From NCBI GenBank assembly GCA_002943765.1, contig PQWQ01000001.1:2701501-2765500 (forward strand): 64,000 nt of DNA, in the 5' to 3' direction. Source of the DNA: Psoroptes ovis. Lineage: Eukaryota; Arthropoda; Arachnida; Sarcoptiformes; Psoroptidae. Positions 40,701 to 54,929 of this stretch are shown here, one piece after another (position 1 is the stretch's first letter; each line of letters begins with the position of its first letter). A model generated the notes under the pieces. It made no database searches, was not told where the DNA came from, and saw nothing but the letters and a program-made list of their open reading frames with translations. Both the position numbers and the translations under genes were made by a program.

Positions 40701-43700
40701 AAATGTCATTTTGCCTTTTGTTCTTGCCGATGTACGATGCACACATACATATTCATATTTATATTAATAACAAGACCATAAAGAGTTGTATTAATGATGA
40801 TTATTAATATTCATTGAAGGAATTAAAAATTCCTGAGATTAGAACAAAATGTGAAAATTTGTAGAAAACAATGCAGAAACAAAAAACAAAAGGAGTGAAA
40901 AAACAAGATATTTAAGCACTGTGTCTGAATATTGCCTTGGTTTAGTTTGAATATTTTCATGCGATTTTCTTGAAGAAGCGAATTTTCAAATTTTTGGGGA
41001 TGAATTTGACAAAATTAAGAAATTCTCTAAATATTTAAGTCAATCGATCAAATATAGAAAATTAAGATCAATTAAATACGACGAGAAACCAACATTTGTT
41101 CCAATTTTTTTCTCGCTCTTTCGAAAGAAAGATACAAGATTTTGATTTGATTCAATTTGATTTAAGCCTTTCATTTTTGTCCTAAATCTATGATTATTAT
41201 TATTTTTATCATCATTTAGATATGTAAATATTTAATTTTTTTAAGATTCAATCGGAAAAAATGAATTAAATAAATAAATAAACGGATAAACGAAATGGAA
41301 TCAAAATTGGAATAAAAAACATCAAATGAAGATGACTTAAATCGAAGAAAAAAATCAAATCTCAAGACATCTGTAATGATTAATAATAATATTAGATGAA
41401 TATATAAAAAAAATATTTTCAGTTATAATATGAATTAAAAATGATATTTAATTTCAATGTTTGTCTGTATATGTGTCTATACGTTTTGTATATAAAATAT
41501 AATATTATTATCATGTACAGTCTGTCTGTATCATCATTATCAATGATGAACTGTCATGCATATAATTGGTATCCGAAACATTTAATAATAATCATTAATA
41601 ATTATACATACAGCGGCAAAAAGATGAACAAGATATTTGGGATAACAAAATTAGATGAATAGTTTATTAATATATCGGTTTTTCTTCGGATATCTGCTCA
41701 TAAAAATGCAGTAAAATATTCATCGACAATAACCGAATCGAATTGAATTTTTTTTATCTTTCTGAAAATAATTATGATCAATAAATCGATTATCATATAG
41801 GATAATGATAATAATAATTACTAATTTCATTTTAAAAATAGTTTCATAAATCTTTTTTTGTCGGATTTCTTAATGAAACGTTTTTCGATATTTGAAAAAA
41901 ATGAAATGAAATAAAATCACTTTTGATTGATGAATTTCTTCCAAAATTTATTTAAATTCATTCTTTAATCCAATGTGTAAATTTCCATATTTTCTTTGAT
42001 TAGAGTATGAAAAAATCTGTGAATATCAAATATGAACAAATTTTCATTTTTACCCCGAAGTTTTTTTCCATAGAAAAAAAATTGAATTGAAAGGGATTTA
42101 TGTGCACAGAATGAAGGACAAAATTTTTTTCGAAAATTTTTGACTTGAAATTTCCGTTTTGAAAATTTCAATGAAGATTTTGTGATGTTTGTATGCTGCA
42201 TACAAAATATTTATATTTCAATTTTTTATGAGAATGACAGTTGTATTTTGATTTGATTTGTGTATGAGAATTTTTCTTTATTTTTCTTCTAGAAAGACGG
42301 CCAAATAAATACATTAATATTTATGTTATTATTCATTATTAAAATGTATGAAATAATAAATGTCTGATGTCCATGTCATATGTCGAATAAATACATACGC
42401 ATACTTATTTTTATGAATTTTATCTTTGAGCTTCAATATTAAGAAATTTATTTAGAACACAGTCGAATTCAATTTTGAATTCAGTTTTTGATTCGAATGA
42501 TAGAAAATTTATATTTTTTCAATTAGAATAAATTTTCAATTTTCAATTACATATTTCCATAAAAAAGATATAATTTGAAATGATAAATTCAAAATGATCA
42601 CCATCAATTAAGCTTCGGTTATATCGGTCACTTATTATGAAAAAATATGATTTGAAAAAGTATTAATCAAAATCCATCATAGAAGATATTCTTAGAGCTT
42701 CTTTTTAATTATAAATTTATGTATTTCTAACTTAAGGGTTAAATTTTGATGATAATTTATGGACTCATATTCAAAATGAAATTTCTCTTCAGAAATCGGT
42801 GTGATTGAATTCAACGATAATCAACTCAATCAATCGATGAATTTTTCTCTGACCGGTATTGCTGGTATTTTTATTTGTTTAAGGTTTTGATCTAATTTTT
42901 AAATTCAAATTTTGATGTTTGAAATGAATTTAGTTGGATTTTAAGTAAAATTATTGACAGGGAAATCAATTATCAAATCGCTTTTGGTGGTAGAAATAAT
43001 GATAGTGATAATGGCCATAATAAGAATGATGATGATAATTATCATAATGAAATTAGTATAGATAATTTTATTTTATTGAAACCAATCGTAATTGTGGCAA
43101 TTAAACCTAAAAATTGTCGAACATCAGTATCAATAAACTTATTGAATGATTGAAAACTTTTACCTTTTACATCACAAAATTTATCACTGTCAATTTAATT
43201 CAATATCAATTCGAAAATTTTTTTAAAATTGAAAATTAATTCATTAAATCATTATAAATTTATTCATTTTAGCATTTAATTTGTGAGATTTTCATAATAT
43301 CTTTCAAAATTGAAGATGGAACAAAAAAAATTATTACATAATTTATATAATAAATTATCTTTTATGATTTTTAGATCAATCAATTCATTCATCAATGTCT
43401 ATAATTAAAGCAAAAAATCAAAATAATCTCAATCTAATCATATATGATCAGTGTTGATAAATTAAAATGAAATTTTGGGAAAGCATCAAATTTTCAAAAT
43501 CATCAGATATGATTGGTAGCGAGGATTCAGTGATAATTTTCAACCCATTAACATAAATTCATGAACATCTTTCGAAATTTTTGATTTATGATTATCATTG
43601 ACCGAAAGAAAAATCATCATTTAATGAGAATTTGATAGAATAAATAAAATCATTCATTTGAGGGATATTTTTTTATTTATTTTCAAAATTTAAATTTTAA

Positions 43701-43859
43701 ATTTTGATAATTATTCAAATATTTTTGCATTTCATATCATGATATCTATCATAAATCATTATTGTTTTTTCATAGAGAAAACATAAAAAAAACATACGTT
43801 TGATGCAACAAATTCACAGAAAATCATATTCTCTAATTTAATTTTTAGATCTAATCAAT
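31703..43859. other. A+T-rich DNA without a recognisable gene
   Basis: The stretch holds TTG repeats (about 32950-32970), a TG-rich tract (39375-39406), AAC repeats (about 40197-40219) and many ATC/ATT runs. Open frames such as 34087-34275 and 37434-37844 are T-rich or lack an ATG and have no motif I recognise. No splice-bounded conserved segment was found. Confidence 0.5.
39375..39408. repeat. TG microsatellite, interrupted
   Basis: A TG run broken once by TATG. Confidence 0.9.
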
Positions 43860-43863
43860 TTAA

Positions 43864-44010
43864 CTCTTAAAACTCGAGCGCTGAGCATCACTCACCATAA
43901 GATGTAATGCAGTAACTCGATAGGCGCTTTAAAGTCACTATTTTACATGAGTTTGAAAAATCGTCGAGCTGCTGACTCGCTTGCGCTTTAAATGTCTCGA
44001 GTGCTAAGGT
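43864..44010. mobile_element. TTAA-flanked MITE, possibly piggyBac-like (147 bp)
   Basis: A GC-richer block with TTAA on both sides (43860-43863 and 44011-44014). Left end: CTCTTAAAACTCGAGCG; right end, reverse complemented: ACCTTAGCACTCGAGAC. Including TTAA, 15 of the first 19 positions agree. TTAA duplications are characteristic of piggyBac elements. Inside there are two GCGCTTTAAA subterminal words (43924-43933 and 43984-43993). There is no coding capacity. TTAA is common in such A+T-rich DNA, so the superfamily assignment is tentative; the inverted ends are the stronger evidence. Confidence 0.5.
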
Positions 44011-47000
44011 TTAATCTAACTAACTGACGATTTTTCATTCAATTTCTCGAATTGAAATCTATACGGATAAAATTAATTCAGGATGGAATTGAATTTAGCA
44101 TCAACAACCATCTATAATTTATCTCTGTGATTTCGCTTTACACGCTCAAGACTCGGGCATTTCAACTCTTCCAACTTGGAAAAGTTTACAGTTTCTTAAC
44201 AATCTTGGAAATGACTGTGAAATGGTTAAAGCTCTAAACATATCCATATTTTATAAGAAAAATATTTTAGGGCATTTAATGATGAAAATAATCGTCGATA
44301 GACGAGAAAAAAAATTCATTCAATTTTTTCATACTAATACTAGCATACAAAAAGAAAATTCTATTTTGCCTCATGTCATCATAATCATATTCATAAATAT
44401 AATAATTTGATAATTCATTCATAGCTTTTGGCTATAATTATCTTGCATACTATTTTTTTCTTGACTACAAATTTTGGAATTCATTATTATTATAATTACA
44501 ATTATCATTATCATCATTGTCAATTTATTTGATAAATGATCAAAAATAGCAAATGAAAAGACGAAAGCAGAAACAAAACTGCAAAATATTTGCAGAAATT
44601 GAATTAAATATTTCGAAAATATTGAATTCATTTATGCACAAACACACACATGATCATCATAATCATCATCATCAATATGTATTTGTAAATATTTTAAATA
44701 AATATAACATTTTTTCCTTTTTTTACTCGTTCATATTAACTGTAGAATCAAATTATTATTACCATTATCATTTCGTACACACATTTCTATTCGTTTTGCA
44801 TTCATATTCAATTGAATTGAAAGAATTAGAATTGAATAGTTTGACAGTCACACAAAAAATAAACTTTCAAAAAATAGCAACCAAGAATACGTTGTATGAA
44901 TAATGATTATGATGATAATGGTCATCATCATCATCATCATCATAATCATTGAATATTTTCATTCTTATTATTATTACACCAAATAGGAAATATTTATATC
45001 CATTTTTATTCCAAGTGTACGAATTATACATAAAATTCAACGCATTTTACTTATTATTAATATTATTATCATTATTATTGATATAACATTTTCCTATATT
45101 TCGAAAATTGATTCGAACCTGATCCTTGTGACTTATGAAATTAAAGAAAAAATATTGATAATAATAATAATAATTCAAAGCGAATAGCCATCATCATCAT
45201 CATCATAATCGGTCGTGAATTTCATACATGCATATTATGTGTGTGGATATAATATTGATAGTAATGGAAAAGAAGAAAATATCATAGAAAATTAATGATA
45301 TAGAATTTAGCAATGAATGAAGAAGAAAGAAATGAATAAAAAATAAATAAAATAAAATCAATTGAAGAATTTTTTTTATTTTATGGAATTATATGCTATT
45401 TAATTTATTTATTATGGCCATAGAATAGAATGAATAAATGATTTACGATCACATATTACTATTATTTGATGTATGAATTGAATTAATGAAAATGACAAGA
45501 AATCCATTGATAATTTTTTTTCATTTCACTTCATTCATTCATATTTCTATATCACGATTTTCATTTAATTTTATTGGATATTTTTCCTTCTTCTATATTT
45601 GATATTTTCAATTGTATCCAACAAATACAAATGAATCGAAACGTATCGTATCTCGTATTTAATTAGTTATCAATATCGATCTATTTGATTATTGATTATT
45701 ATTATTATCATTATTATTGATGATTTTTTCCTAATTTTATTTTCATTTCATTATTATTATTCGTAATTGTTTTGATAATCAATGAAAATCAATTTTTTCC
45801 CTTCTTCGGTCGATTTGTGTTAGTTGGCATATCAATATTCTATCAATATCCTGCTTAAGATTGCGGTAAAAAGGTAGAATTTTTTCATTTGACGTAAATA
45901 AAAACCAAACCATACCAATTAATGAAAATGAAATGCAATCATATTAATATGAATGTCAGATGAAAATATTCAAATTCGTTCTCTATGAACGACTCCTGAT
46001 TCCCGCGTTCAGAAAATGTTTTGAGTCTAAAATTGAATTTCAACGGTTTTTCTGAATTTAGATATTGGAAAAGCTACCTCACTCGGTAAATATAAAATAA
46101 ATAAATAAAAAAAATTAACAAATTATAAAATTTAAATAAATAAATTTGAATTTCTCGATATGAATATCGTATTTGATCAATTCAAATATCGAAAAATTTG
46201 TGTAGCAATAAATTCATCATGAAACAATTGAATTTTGATATAATGAAATTGATTGATAAAAATTCAATTAAAACATATTCAAAATGAAAAATTGAATTGG
46301 TAATTGTTCTTCGTGAATAATTTTCAATTCTCATGGCCAAATTGGATTTTTTATCAAATACTTTTCATTTTTCATTTCTTATCTTCTTTGTGAAGAATTC
46401 TCATTCCAAAAACAATAATTGAATTGATAAATTTTTTTTTACAACAATAATTATTACAAACACATGAATTTTTGGGGTGTTTATGTCAAGCATACAAATT
46501 GAAATCATTGAAGCACAAATAACAACGATTCAATCATTTGAAAAACCTTTTTTTGACCATTCTTATCACAAATTCATACAATTTGAACAAATTGTTCCAT
46601 TCTTTTGTGATATGAAAATCACTCTTGTATTTCTAATGTTCGAATTTTCTATTGTAATTTGAATATTGAATCATCTTGGATGAATAATATGAATTATCTA
46701 AAAAATGATGATAATTTCTGATTTTGATCATTTTTTTTTGAAATAATGCCAATATTCATGATTCAAATATTGATTCAACAAATCTTTTCACTCATTAATT
46801 CATTTATTTTTTGTTTCTTGATTAGACCAATTGATCATGTATGATCAATTTCGATTTCTATCGGTATTTTATATTGAATTCAGAATAATTCTTGTTTTTA
46901 CGACAATTATAACTATTTTCTAATCTGTAATGATATTAACAATACAATAAAACCTTCAACTTTTGAAATGAATTTATTTTAATATCGTTATAATAATTTG

Positions 47001-49384
47001 TTTCATTTAACGATTTAAAATTATAATCATTATTACCAATGAATAATTATACAAAATTATGATTATGATGATTTACAAACATATATTACATAATAATTAC
47101 AATAATGACAATCATTATGTTTTTTACCATTATTTTAATGGCTATGGACAATTACAAATAAATTGGCAACATGATTGAACAAATGAACATAATCAAAAAT
47201 TCAACGGCACAAGATGAAATGATATGCCGCCACCAACAACAACCATGGACATTACAAAAGACCAAATTAAAGTAAAGCATGTTTTCGAATTCTTTAATCA
47301 TTCCATAGAACCATTTGAAATAAAATACAATGAAAATGAATTGAAATAATTTTTGGAAAATTTAATGAACAAAATGTCCGGTATGATTACTGTTTGTTGA
47401 AGGAACAACTGAATTGAATGCCGTACACATTTGTTCAAAGAAATTTTATCAAGAACAATATGATTTTTACGAGATATATTCCCAACTTTTCAATATGAAA
47501 TCAAAGAAAACGCTGCCAAATGTTCAAATCATTACAGATTCTATACAATGATGATTCTCGTATTATGAATTTTGAATTCATTTCCTGTCATCATTTAAAA
47601 TCATTGTATTTTTCGGTTGTTTTCTAATGTTCAATGTTGCTTTGTTCGAAAATTTAATCATACAATTTTTTTATGATTGTCATTGTGTTGCTATTATCAT
47701 TATCATTTCTTTTATTATTGCTGGTCGGTTGTGTTTGGTCCATGATTTTTTTAGCTTCAAATAATTGTTTTAAGCATAATAACATTGATGAAATAAAAAA
47801 GAAATGGAGAATTTTAAGCCAATTAATATATAAATTATTTTCATTGTAATGATATTGAATGTACTAGCATGTATTATAATGTATTATTCTCTATGAACAT
47901 CATTATTTTCATCATTTTAAAATGTTTATTAATAAACTAGCTGTCTATAAAGCATTTGATAATGATGATAATAATAATGGTAATGATTGCATTCGTTCTT
48001 TGTCGTTTAATTTTCCTTGATTCCGGTAAATTCAAATACGAATGCATTGTAAAGTAATAGTAATAGAAATTAAATTGATAATAACCATAACATAAACACA
48101 CCACAATTAAATTTTTTTTGTGATGATGAAAATTCATTATCATATAATTATTACGATATATATTTGTAAATTATAAATGTAAATCATTATTATCATTAAT
48201 ATAACTATTAAAAGTTAATTTCTTTCAAATTTGTATGATTATTTTGGTTGTTGATTGATTGTAAATGAATTATAAATGTTTTTCTTTTTTTTCTGATTAT
48301 TTACGAAAACATTTATGTATTAAAATTTCCAAGAAAAATTCATATGCTTGTATTGCATCAATTTCACCATTACGCATTTTATTTTTTATGTGAAAATGCG
48401 CTACTTAAAATAATCATTAATTTTCCATTTATTAAATATGAATTTTTAATAATAACAACAATGATAATCATTCATTATTTTGTTAAAAGTAATTAGAAAA
48501 AAAATATTGTTCATCTGTTTGCATGCAGTCTGAATGCGAAGAGCTATTTTTAGTTATTCACAGTATTCGGAGCACTTACCAAATCAAAAAGAATTCATAT
48601 GCGAATTCGCAGATTAAAAAAAGGAAAATTTGAGATAAAATCAAAGAATTTATTTTTTTCGAGCATTTCAAAATGTGTAAAGAAAAAATAAAATTTTATA
48701 ATTCCTAAATGTATGTTTTATCATTGAGAGATTTTGATAAAAGAAAAAAAAAACATAATGAAATAGACTTAGACACAATCACAATCTCATACATCATCAT
48801 ACAATGCATAATAACATCCATAATTCCGAGTATCTTAACATCCATAAACGAAACAATAAAAAATCATCATCAAAATGGAATCAAATAAATGAAATGAAAT
48901 GCAATTTCTTTATGGACTAAAATGAAAATATGAAAGAATTATCATTGTTTACTTGTAAATGCAACAATTCTACAAATAACAATAATAATAATCATAAAAA
49001 GAATCACAATGATGATGACAATGATGATAAAATTCTACGAATTTGACTAAATTTAATATGTCAAATGTATACGATATTCTGGAAGAGTGACAATGGGAAT
49101 CGAGAAACATTGGAGCAAGCCAAGAGGGAAAAATGAGGATAAGGGGCAAGTAGAGAGAGAGAGAACAAGCGGAATAATAAAGATAATAGGATAAAGCAAA
49201 AAAAGCGAGAGGGAACTGTGATTTTTCCATTTTTTTTTTCGCTTATCTTTCAAATCATTTCATTCCATTTATTTACTTATTCATTCATTTTTGTTGTTGT
49301 TTCATTATAATAAAACATAAACATCAAACCGCACACACACTTAAATGATTATATTTAATAAAAATAAAAAGAAAACATTCATTT

Positions 49385-49560
49385 ATTCGACTGATTCGAC
49401 AGGCGCTGCTCGAGCACATAGAACAATGAAAGCGATTGCACGACTGACGCCTTAAAATCACTGAGAAAGACGGAGCGATTCCAATGTCGTGGAGTTTTAA
49501 CGATTAGCGAAATCATTAAAAAGCGTCGAATGCAGAGAGGGTCCGTTCGCATGATTATCA
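49385..49560. other. GC-richer island of unknown origin
   Basis: About 175 bp whose composition differs clearly from the flanks. An open frame on the minus strand reads VKTPRHWNRSVFLSDFKASVVQ in part, but I cannot assign it. It shares short words with the TTAA element at 43864-44010 (for example TTAAAATCACT here and TTTAAAGTCACT there, each after a GCGCT/CGCC word, and CTCGAG/CTCGAGC), so it may be a diverged relative of that element. No inverted ends were found. Confidence 0.25.
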
Positions 49561-52012
49561 TCACAGTGATATTTAAAGGAATGTTTTGAAATTAATGAAA
49601 TATGAATGAAAAATTATAAAATAAAGCGAAAAAAAACTTTGATTCAAAACACACAAATATTCATTCATTATTTTTTCTGATTTTCTGGTTTAATTCTTCA
49701 CAATAATCATCATGATTATCATTTGTAATATCATTATTCACATGTAAAGAATTCTGTCGCCATGTGTAATCGTCATCATCATCATCATATTATGTTAGAC
49801 AATAAAAATATTAGATCATAATTTTTCAATTATGATCTAAATTGGTGCATTATATTCATGTATTTATGTACATTTCAAATCATGAAAGCACATTCAAAAA
49901 GCTGAATCTTATTTATTTTACTTGTAATAAATAAATTTTCTAGAATATTGATAATAATCATAATAATAATTAGTCATAAAAAAAGAATGAATAATTAAAT
50001 TATATTCGGGTTTGATATATGAATCTATCCATTTTTCGAAAAATTGATGAACAAATTTTTCAAAAAATGAAATTTGATGTATATTCTTCAATATTAATTT
50101 TATTTTTTGAATGTAATTGAATCGTATTATCATTAATAATAATGACGATGATGATGATGATATTTAAGATTTGTTTTTTTTCTTTTAGCCAAAAATTTTT
50201 TTGGTGCATTCAAAGACGAACAATTATTATTATTATTATTATCATTTTTTCCATAGTAAATGGTGTGTAAAAATTGTATAGAAATGATTGTACACAAATA
50301 CAAATATGAATATTCAAGTACCAGAGAAGAACATAAAAAAAATTATGGAATCTCTTTTCAATGATTTTGAAATTTGAATTTGAAATTCAATTTGAGTAAT
50401 TTTTTTTTTGTAATCGAATTATTATTATTCGAAGATGAGTACAAATTTATTTGACTGTATAATAATAATAATAATTTTAGTCGATGGAAAAGAAAAGTGG
50501 AATATTCTGAAAATCTATTCAAAAATATTCTTATTTGATAATAATACAGTAGAATGAAATCATCATCATCATCATCATCGAGAAAAAAACAATTGATTAT
50601 GCATATGATGATATTATTTAAATATAATGATGGTGGTTATATTTCGGAATAAAATGACTGAATACAATCATCATCATCATCAAAATGATGATGGCATCTG
50701 CGAATAATCGAAAAAAATTAGATGGAAATTGAATTCAATTTCTCTCTTTTTTATTTTGTTCCAAATTTAAATCAGATTATGTATTTAGCTATTCAGTTTT
50801 GTTCAAAATATTCAAAAATGATCATCATTTTTGAAAATTAAATTATCATACTACATACATATTTAATTGTTTTTGAATGATAATTTTCTTTTTTCTTCTC
50901 GAATTTAGATTTTATAATTATAAAAAAAAATTGCTTATATGATTGTTCAAGCAAGTAAATTAATATTACAATTCGTTACAAATGGAATATTTATAGATGA
51001 AAAGAGCCGGAAAAAATTTGAATGTTGCCATCGAATTTGAATTCTACTCCCAATTTTCTGCAAAAACACTCCTCAGAAACATACGTTCTCTAATGATCCA
51101 TTTAAAAAACATTTATTGGAAAATAAATGACAGATAAATTATTCGGCGGATTGAAAACGTTTTTCCAATCATTATCGAACACACATAGGCACACAATACA
51201 GATTTTCATTGATAATGCACATCATTTGGAATCATTTAAAATTTTCCTATTTTTTTCATTGATTATCATTTTCAAGATGAATTTGAAAAGATATCAAAGT
51301 TTACATACAATAATGTAGAATAATATGAATCTAATTCGCTGCGATATACAGCGATACGATTGAATCATACAAGATAATAATCAATTCTATGCGATACAAA
51401 CTATAATTAAGTTGATTATTATTATTTATTATCATTTATTGTTATTTTGAATAATATTATAATGGATGATATGAATTGAAAAATAATTATGAAATATAAA
51501 TAATAATGTATTATGTTCACATACTGAAACCATTGATTATGAAGATGATGAGGATCATCATCATCATCATGCTATTATTATTAACATTACATGATACACT
51601 TTTGAACAGGTAAAAGAGAATTCGCCGGAATACAATTGAAACAAAAAAAAAAGAAAAAAAAATGATTCATTAGTATTCATTATAAATGTATGTGTATATG
51701 GACCAAGCATATATTTATTGGACCAATTGGGAATTCATTCAAAAACAAGAACAAGACAACAATTTGTAGACCAATGATAAAAATTGTTGTTATTATTATT
51801 ATTATTCGAATCACAAATTCAGCAAGAATACACACAGAAAACGAAAAAAAAAAACATGAACCAATTTCCGAATCGATATGAATGCGAAAAACAAGCAAAA
51901 ATAATGCTAATAACGATTCATTGGAAATAATAATAATAATAATAATAATTCAAATTCAGTTCAAAAGCAAAGAAAAATGCTTAACAATTAAAAGAGAAAA
52001 AAGGAAAAAACC

Positions 52013-52035
52013 AAAAAAAAAAAAAAAAAAAAAAA
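52013..52035. repeat. Poly-A run, 23 bases
   Basis: The longest A homopolymer in the window. No retrotransposed gene or target duplication was seen beside it. Confidence 0.95.
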
Positions 52036-52582
52036 TTCATTCCAAATATGAAAAAAAACAATTCATCATCTGAATACTAAATGTGATTGACAGAATTTTC
52101 AGTTACAAAAAATAAGCGAATCTAAAATACACATGAACACACAGACAATTCAAACATGAATAATTTTACATGGAATGAGAAATGAATACAAAATAAAACA
52201 AAAAATGGAAATGAAAATTGAATTTCAATTTTTGGGGAAATTCAATCAATAAATATGTTTAAAATCAAAATATTTTTCCTTTATTGCTATCAATGAATGA
52301 ACGAATGAAAAACAAAACAAAAACATTTCACAATTTATTGTAAACATTCAAAGAAAAAATTATTTATCAATTTATTTATTTATCCAAAAGCAATTTATTG
52401 TAAACATTGAACAAACGAAAAAAATGTTCATTAATTTATTTATTTTTCTGGCTGATGATGCCGATATGTGTCTGTAAGTGTGTGCGCTTTTCAATGCATA
52501 GATAAGAAGATGAAAATTATTTTTAAGAAATAAAATTTCAACGGAAAAAACATATCGATGAAAAAAGGATAAAATAATATCA

Positions 52583-52930
52583 GTGGAAAAATCCATAAAT
52601 AATAATTATTACAGTTCTGTAATAATAAAGTTGAGAGGATTTGTAGAATTTTGCAACAAATCCTTGTATCTTAAATTCATGAGTAATAATTCAATAGGCA
52701 AAAGTATTAGGCACAAGTTTTCACATTCAAAGTGTAAAATCAATAAAAGTAAAATTGATGTTCCGGCAATCAATCGGTGCTGTTTGGGCGCCCAAAACGA
52801 ATTCGAGCCACATCTCTATTGACGCTTATGCGGCACCGAAGTCAATTTTTTTATTGATTGCCAAAGAATATGGCAACCAATTGATTATGGACGAAAGCAT
52901 TCGAAATGCTTCGAGTGCAAAGAGTTGAAT
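52583..52930 (+). pseudogene. Possible coding relic, unassigned
   Basis: A GC-richer, protein-like stretch. One frame (52583-52822) contains LYLKFMSNNSIGKSIRHK and SHSKCKINKSKID; the next frame over 52800-52910 reads IDAYAAPKSIFLLIAKEYG, then QLIMDESIRNASS. The Tyr/Phe, Lys and Cys pattern of the first part is faintly like a FLYWCH-type zinc finger, but key Trp-Cys positions are not visible. The frame change suggests a degraded gene or transposon. Function unknown. Confidence 0.25.
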
Positions 52931-53190
52931 CTTTAAATTTGGATTATACATTTCGTCAAAATTGTTTGCATTGATGCAAAGTCAATGATTATTGCTTTCA
53001 CCTTCTTCCATTTTTTCATCACTTCTTATGTCCTCTGTTCAAAAATAATGCTTAAGTAAATGTTTAATATATGATGGCCATTATCATCATATTGAGTATA
53101 ATATGAAATAAAAAATAAAACAAAATGTAAACAAAATATATCTTAATTTTTTGTTTGAAATAGCTCAAAGATCAACAAATACATATGTGA

Positions 53191-53215
53191 GTGTGTGTGT
53201 GTGTGTGTGTGTGTG
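53191..53215. repeat. GT microsatellite, 12 units
   Basis: An uninterrupted GT run, followed directly by CAAACGTG. Confidence 0.95.
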
Positions 53216-54702
53216 CAAACGTGTGATATTATAAGGATCAAGACGGCCGAAACAGTGTTTTCGTGGAAAATCTTACGAAGGACTAGGTCTTAGACTAGGT
53301 TCTCAAAATCGAAAATCAAATATAGATTACCATTTATTTTTTCGACAAAAGAATAATAAAATGAGAATGAAATAGTATTAAAGTAATTTCTTCAAAGTAT
53401 TATTAGTTTAAATGAAAGGAAACATATAAACATCTCGAATCGTATAAGAATGAAACGAAAGCATAATTCTTTTATCAGTAAATGGACAATAAACTTTTTA
53501 TTAGTTTTGAAAAAGTCAAAAGAGAGAATTCAAAAGTTTAACCTTTTAAATTATTATTGTTTACCGAAAGTATTTCAACATCATTGGAAGCATTATGATT
53601 TTGTCAATTTTTTTTTTTGGCCGTAAATTCAAATAAGAAAACGTAGGAATTTCAACGGTCAAATTTCTAAATTATGATTTGAACAATGATGATAATAGCT
53701 ATAAATATTACGAAATGCTAGCCCATAGGCCCCCCAGAAAAAAAGGTCATCAAAATTAACTGTTGTAACTATTAGTAATATAACGATCATTAAATGGCTA
53801 TCAAATGATAGTCATAATAATGACTAATGCTCTAATGATGGATATACCATTCAATGTGTATAATGGCAAATGACAAAATGTTTGTCCAGGAAACATTATT
53901 ATAATCATACGGCATAAAGTAAATTTATTTTGAAACTAAACAAAAAGAATGCATGAATATTATTCACGAACCATAGATAATGATAATGAAAAAATTTTGC
54001 AAACATTAAAAAAAATGAATAATTAGTTTCATTTAGTTTTATTCAAATGATGATGATAATGAAAAAAAACCACAAAATGGTTCAAACAATGGAAACATTG
54101 TGGTGTATGTCACTGAACAGTGGTAGTAGTGATGTTCAGAAGTTATCATCTGCTCCCTATTCAACTATTTTTTTTTTTCATTTCATAAATTTACGAAACA
54201 ATAAATCAATATTCATAGATAATTTTGATTGTATGTTTCTCAAAAATTCTCATTCATTCATTCATTTTTGATAGCTTTAACATTGGAATATTTTTTTTCA
54301 ATTTTCATTAAATTTCACCCTTGTTAATATTCATTTGACAATCATTATAAATAAACAACAATAATTACTTTTTTTTTGTTGTCAAACAAACACATATGCA
54401 TTGTATGAAGGCCAAATTGTAATTATTTGTTTATTTACTTGTTTTTGAAAAATTGTATCTATTTATTATTTTTTTCAACTATCATCTAAAATTAATCATA
54501 GCTGTATTTTTGAAAATAAAAAAAAACTAAATGATCATTAGCGAATATATTCAAATCAATCATCCTCATAAAATCAATGAATAATCATTGTAATTATTCA
54601 GAAATAACATGATCAACTAAATTCATTCACTTATATATTAATGTATAGAAAGATAAAAATAAATTATTTTCATTCCTGTAAGTATGTGTGCGTGTCAATG
54701 CA

Positions 54703-54737
54703 ATTGATTGATTGATTAATCGAATCAATCAATCAAT
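54703..54737. repeat. Perfect hairpin of ATTG/CAAT repeats
   Basis: Fifteen bases (ATTGATTGATTGATT) are followed by the 5-base loop AATCG and the exact reverse complement. A second perfect palindrome of the same unit lies 170 bp on. Confidence 0.85.
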
Positions 54738-54905
54738 ACCGAATGAATGATTGATTATCGATTGAAAATGATTGCATGTAATCAAATGATGAACGGATGT
54801 TTTATCAATTGATAATAATTTTGATAATGATAATAATAATGTTATTCACATTTGCAAATGTTAAAAATTGAAAAAAAAATTTCAATTAATTTTTCTTACA
54901 TTTAA

Positions 54906-54929
54906 AATCAATCAATCGATTGATTGATT
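54906..54929. repeat. Perfect 24-bp palindrome
   Basis: AATCAATCAATC is followed directly by its reverse complement GATTGATTGATT, centred on ATCGAT. It is made of the same ATTG tetranucleotide as the hairpin at 54703-54737. Confidence 0.85.

Noticed and set aside
44553..44903. 116-codon open frame on the plus strand
   Set aside because: Low-complexity His/Asn/Tyr runs from CAT and AAT repeats; no domain.
45100..45140. GGTTCGAATC on the minus strand, like a tRNA T-loop
   Set aside because: No acceptor, D or anticodon stems can be folded upstream; the surrounding sequence is plain A+T repeat.
54047..54271. Open frame with a brief protein-like piece (SLNSGSSDVQKLSSAP)
   Set aside because: Only about 20 residues look coding-like, flanked by poly-Lys/Met and Phe runs; no family recognised.
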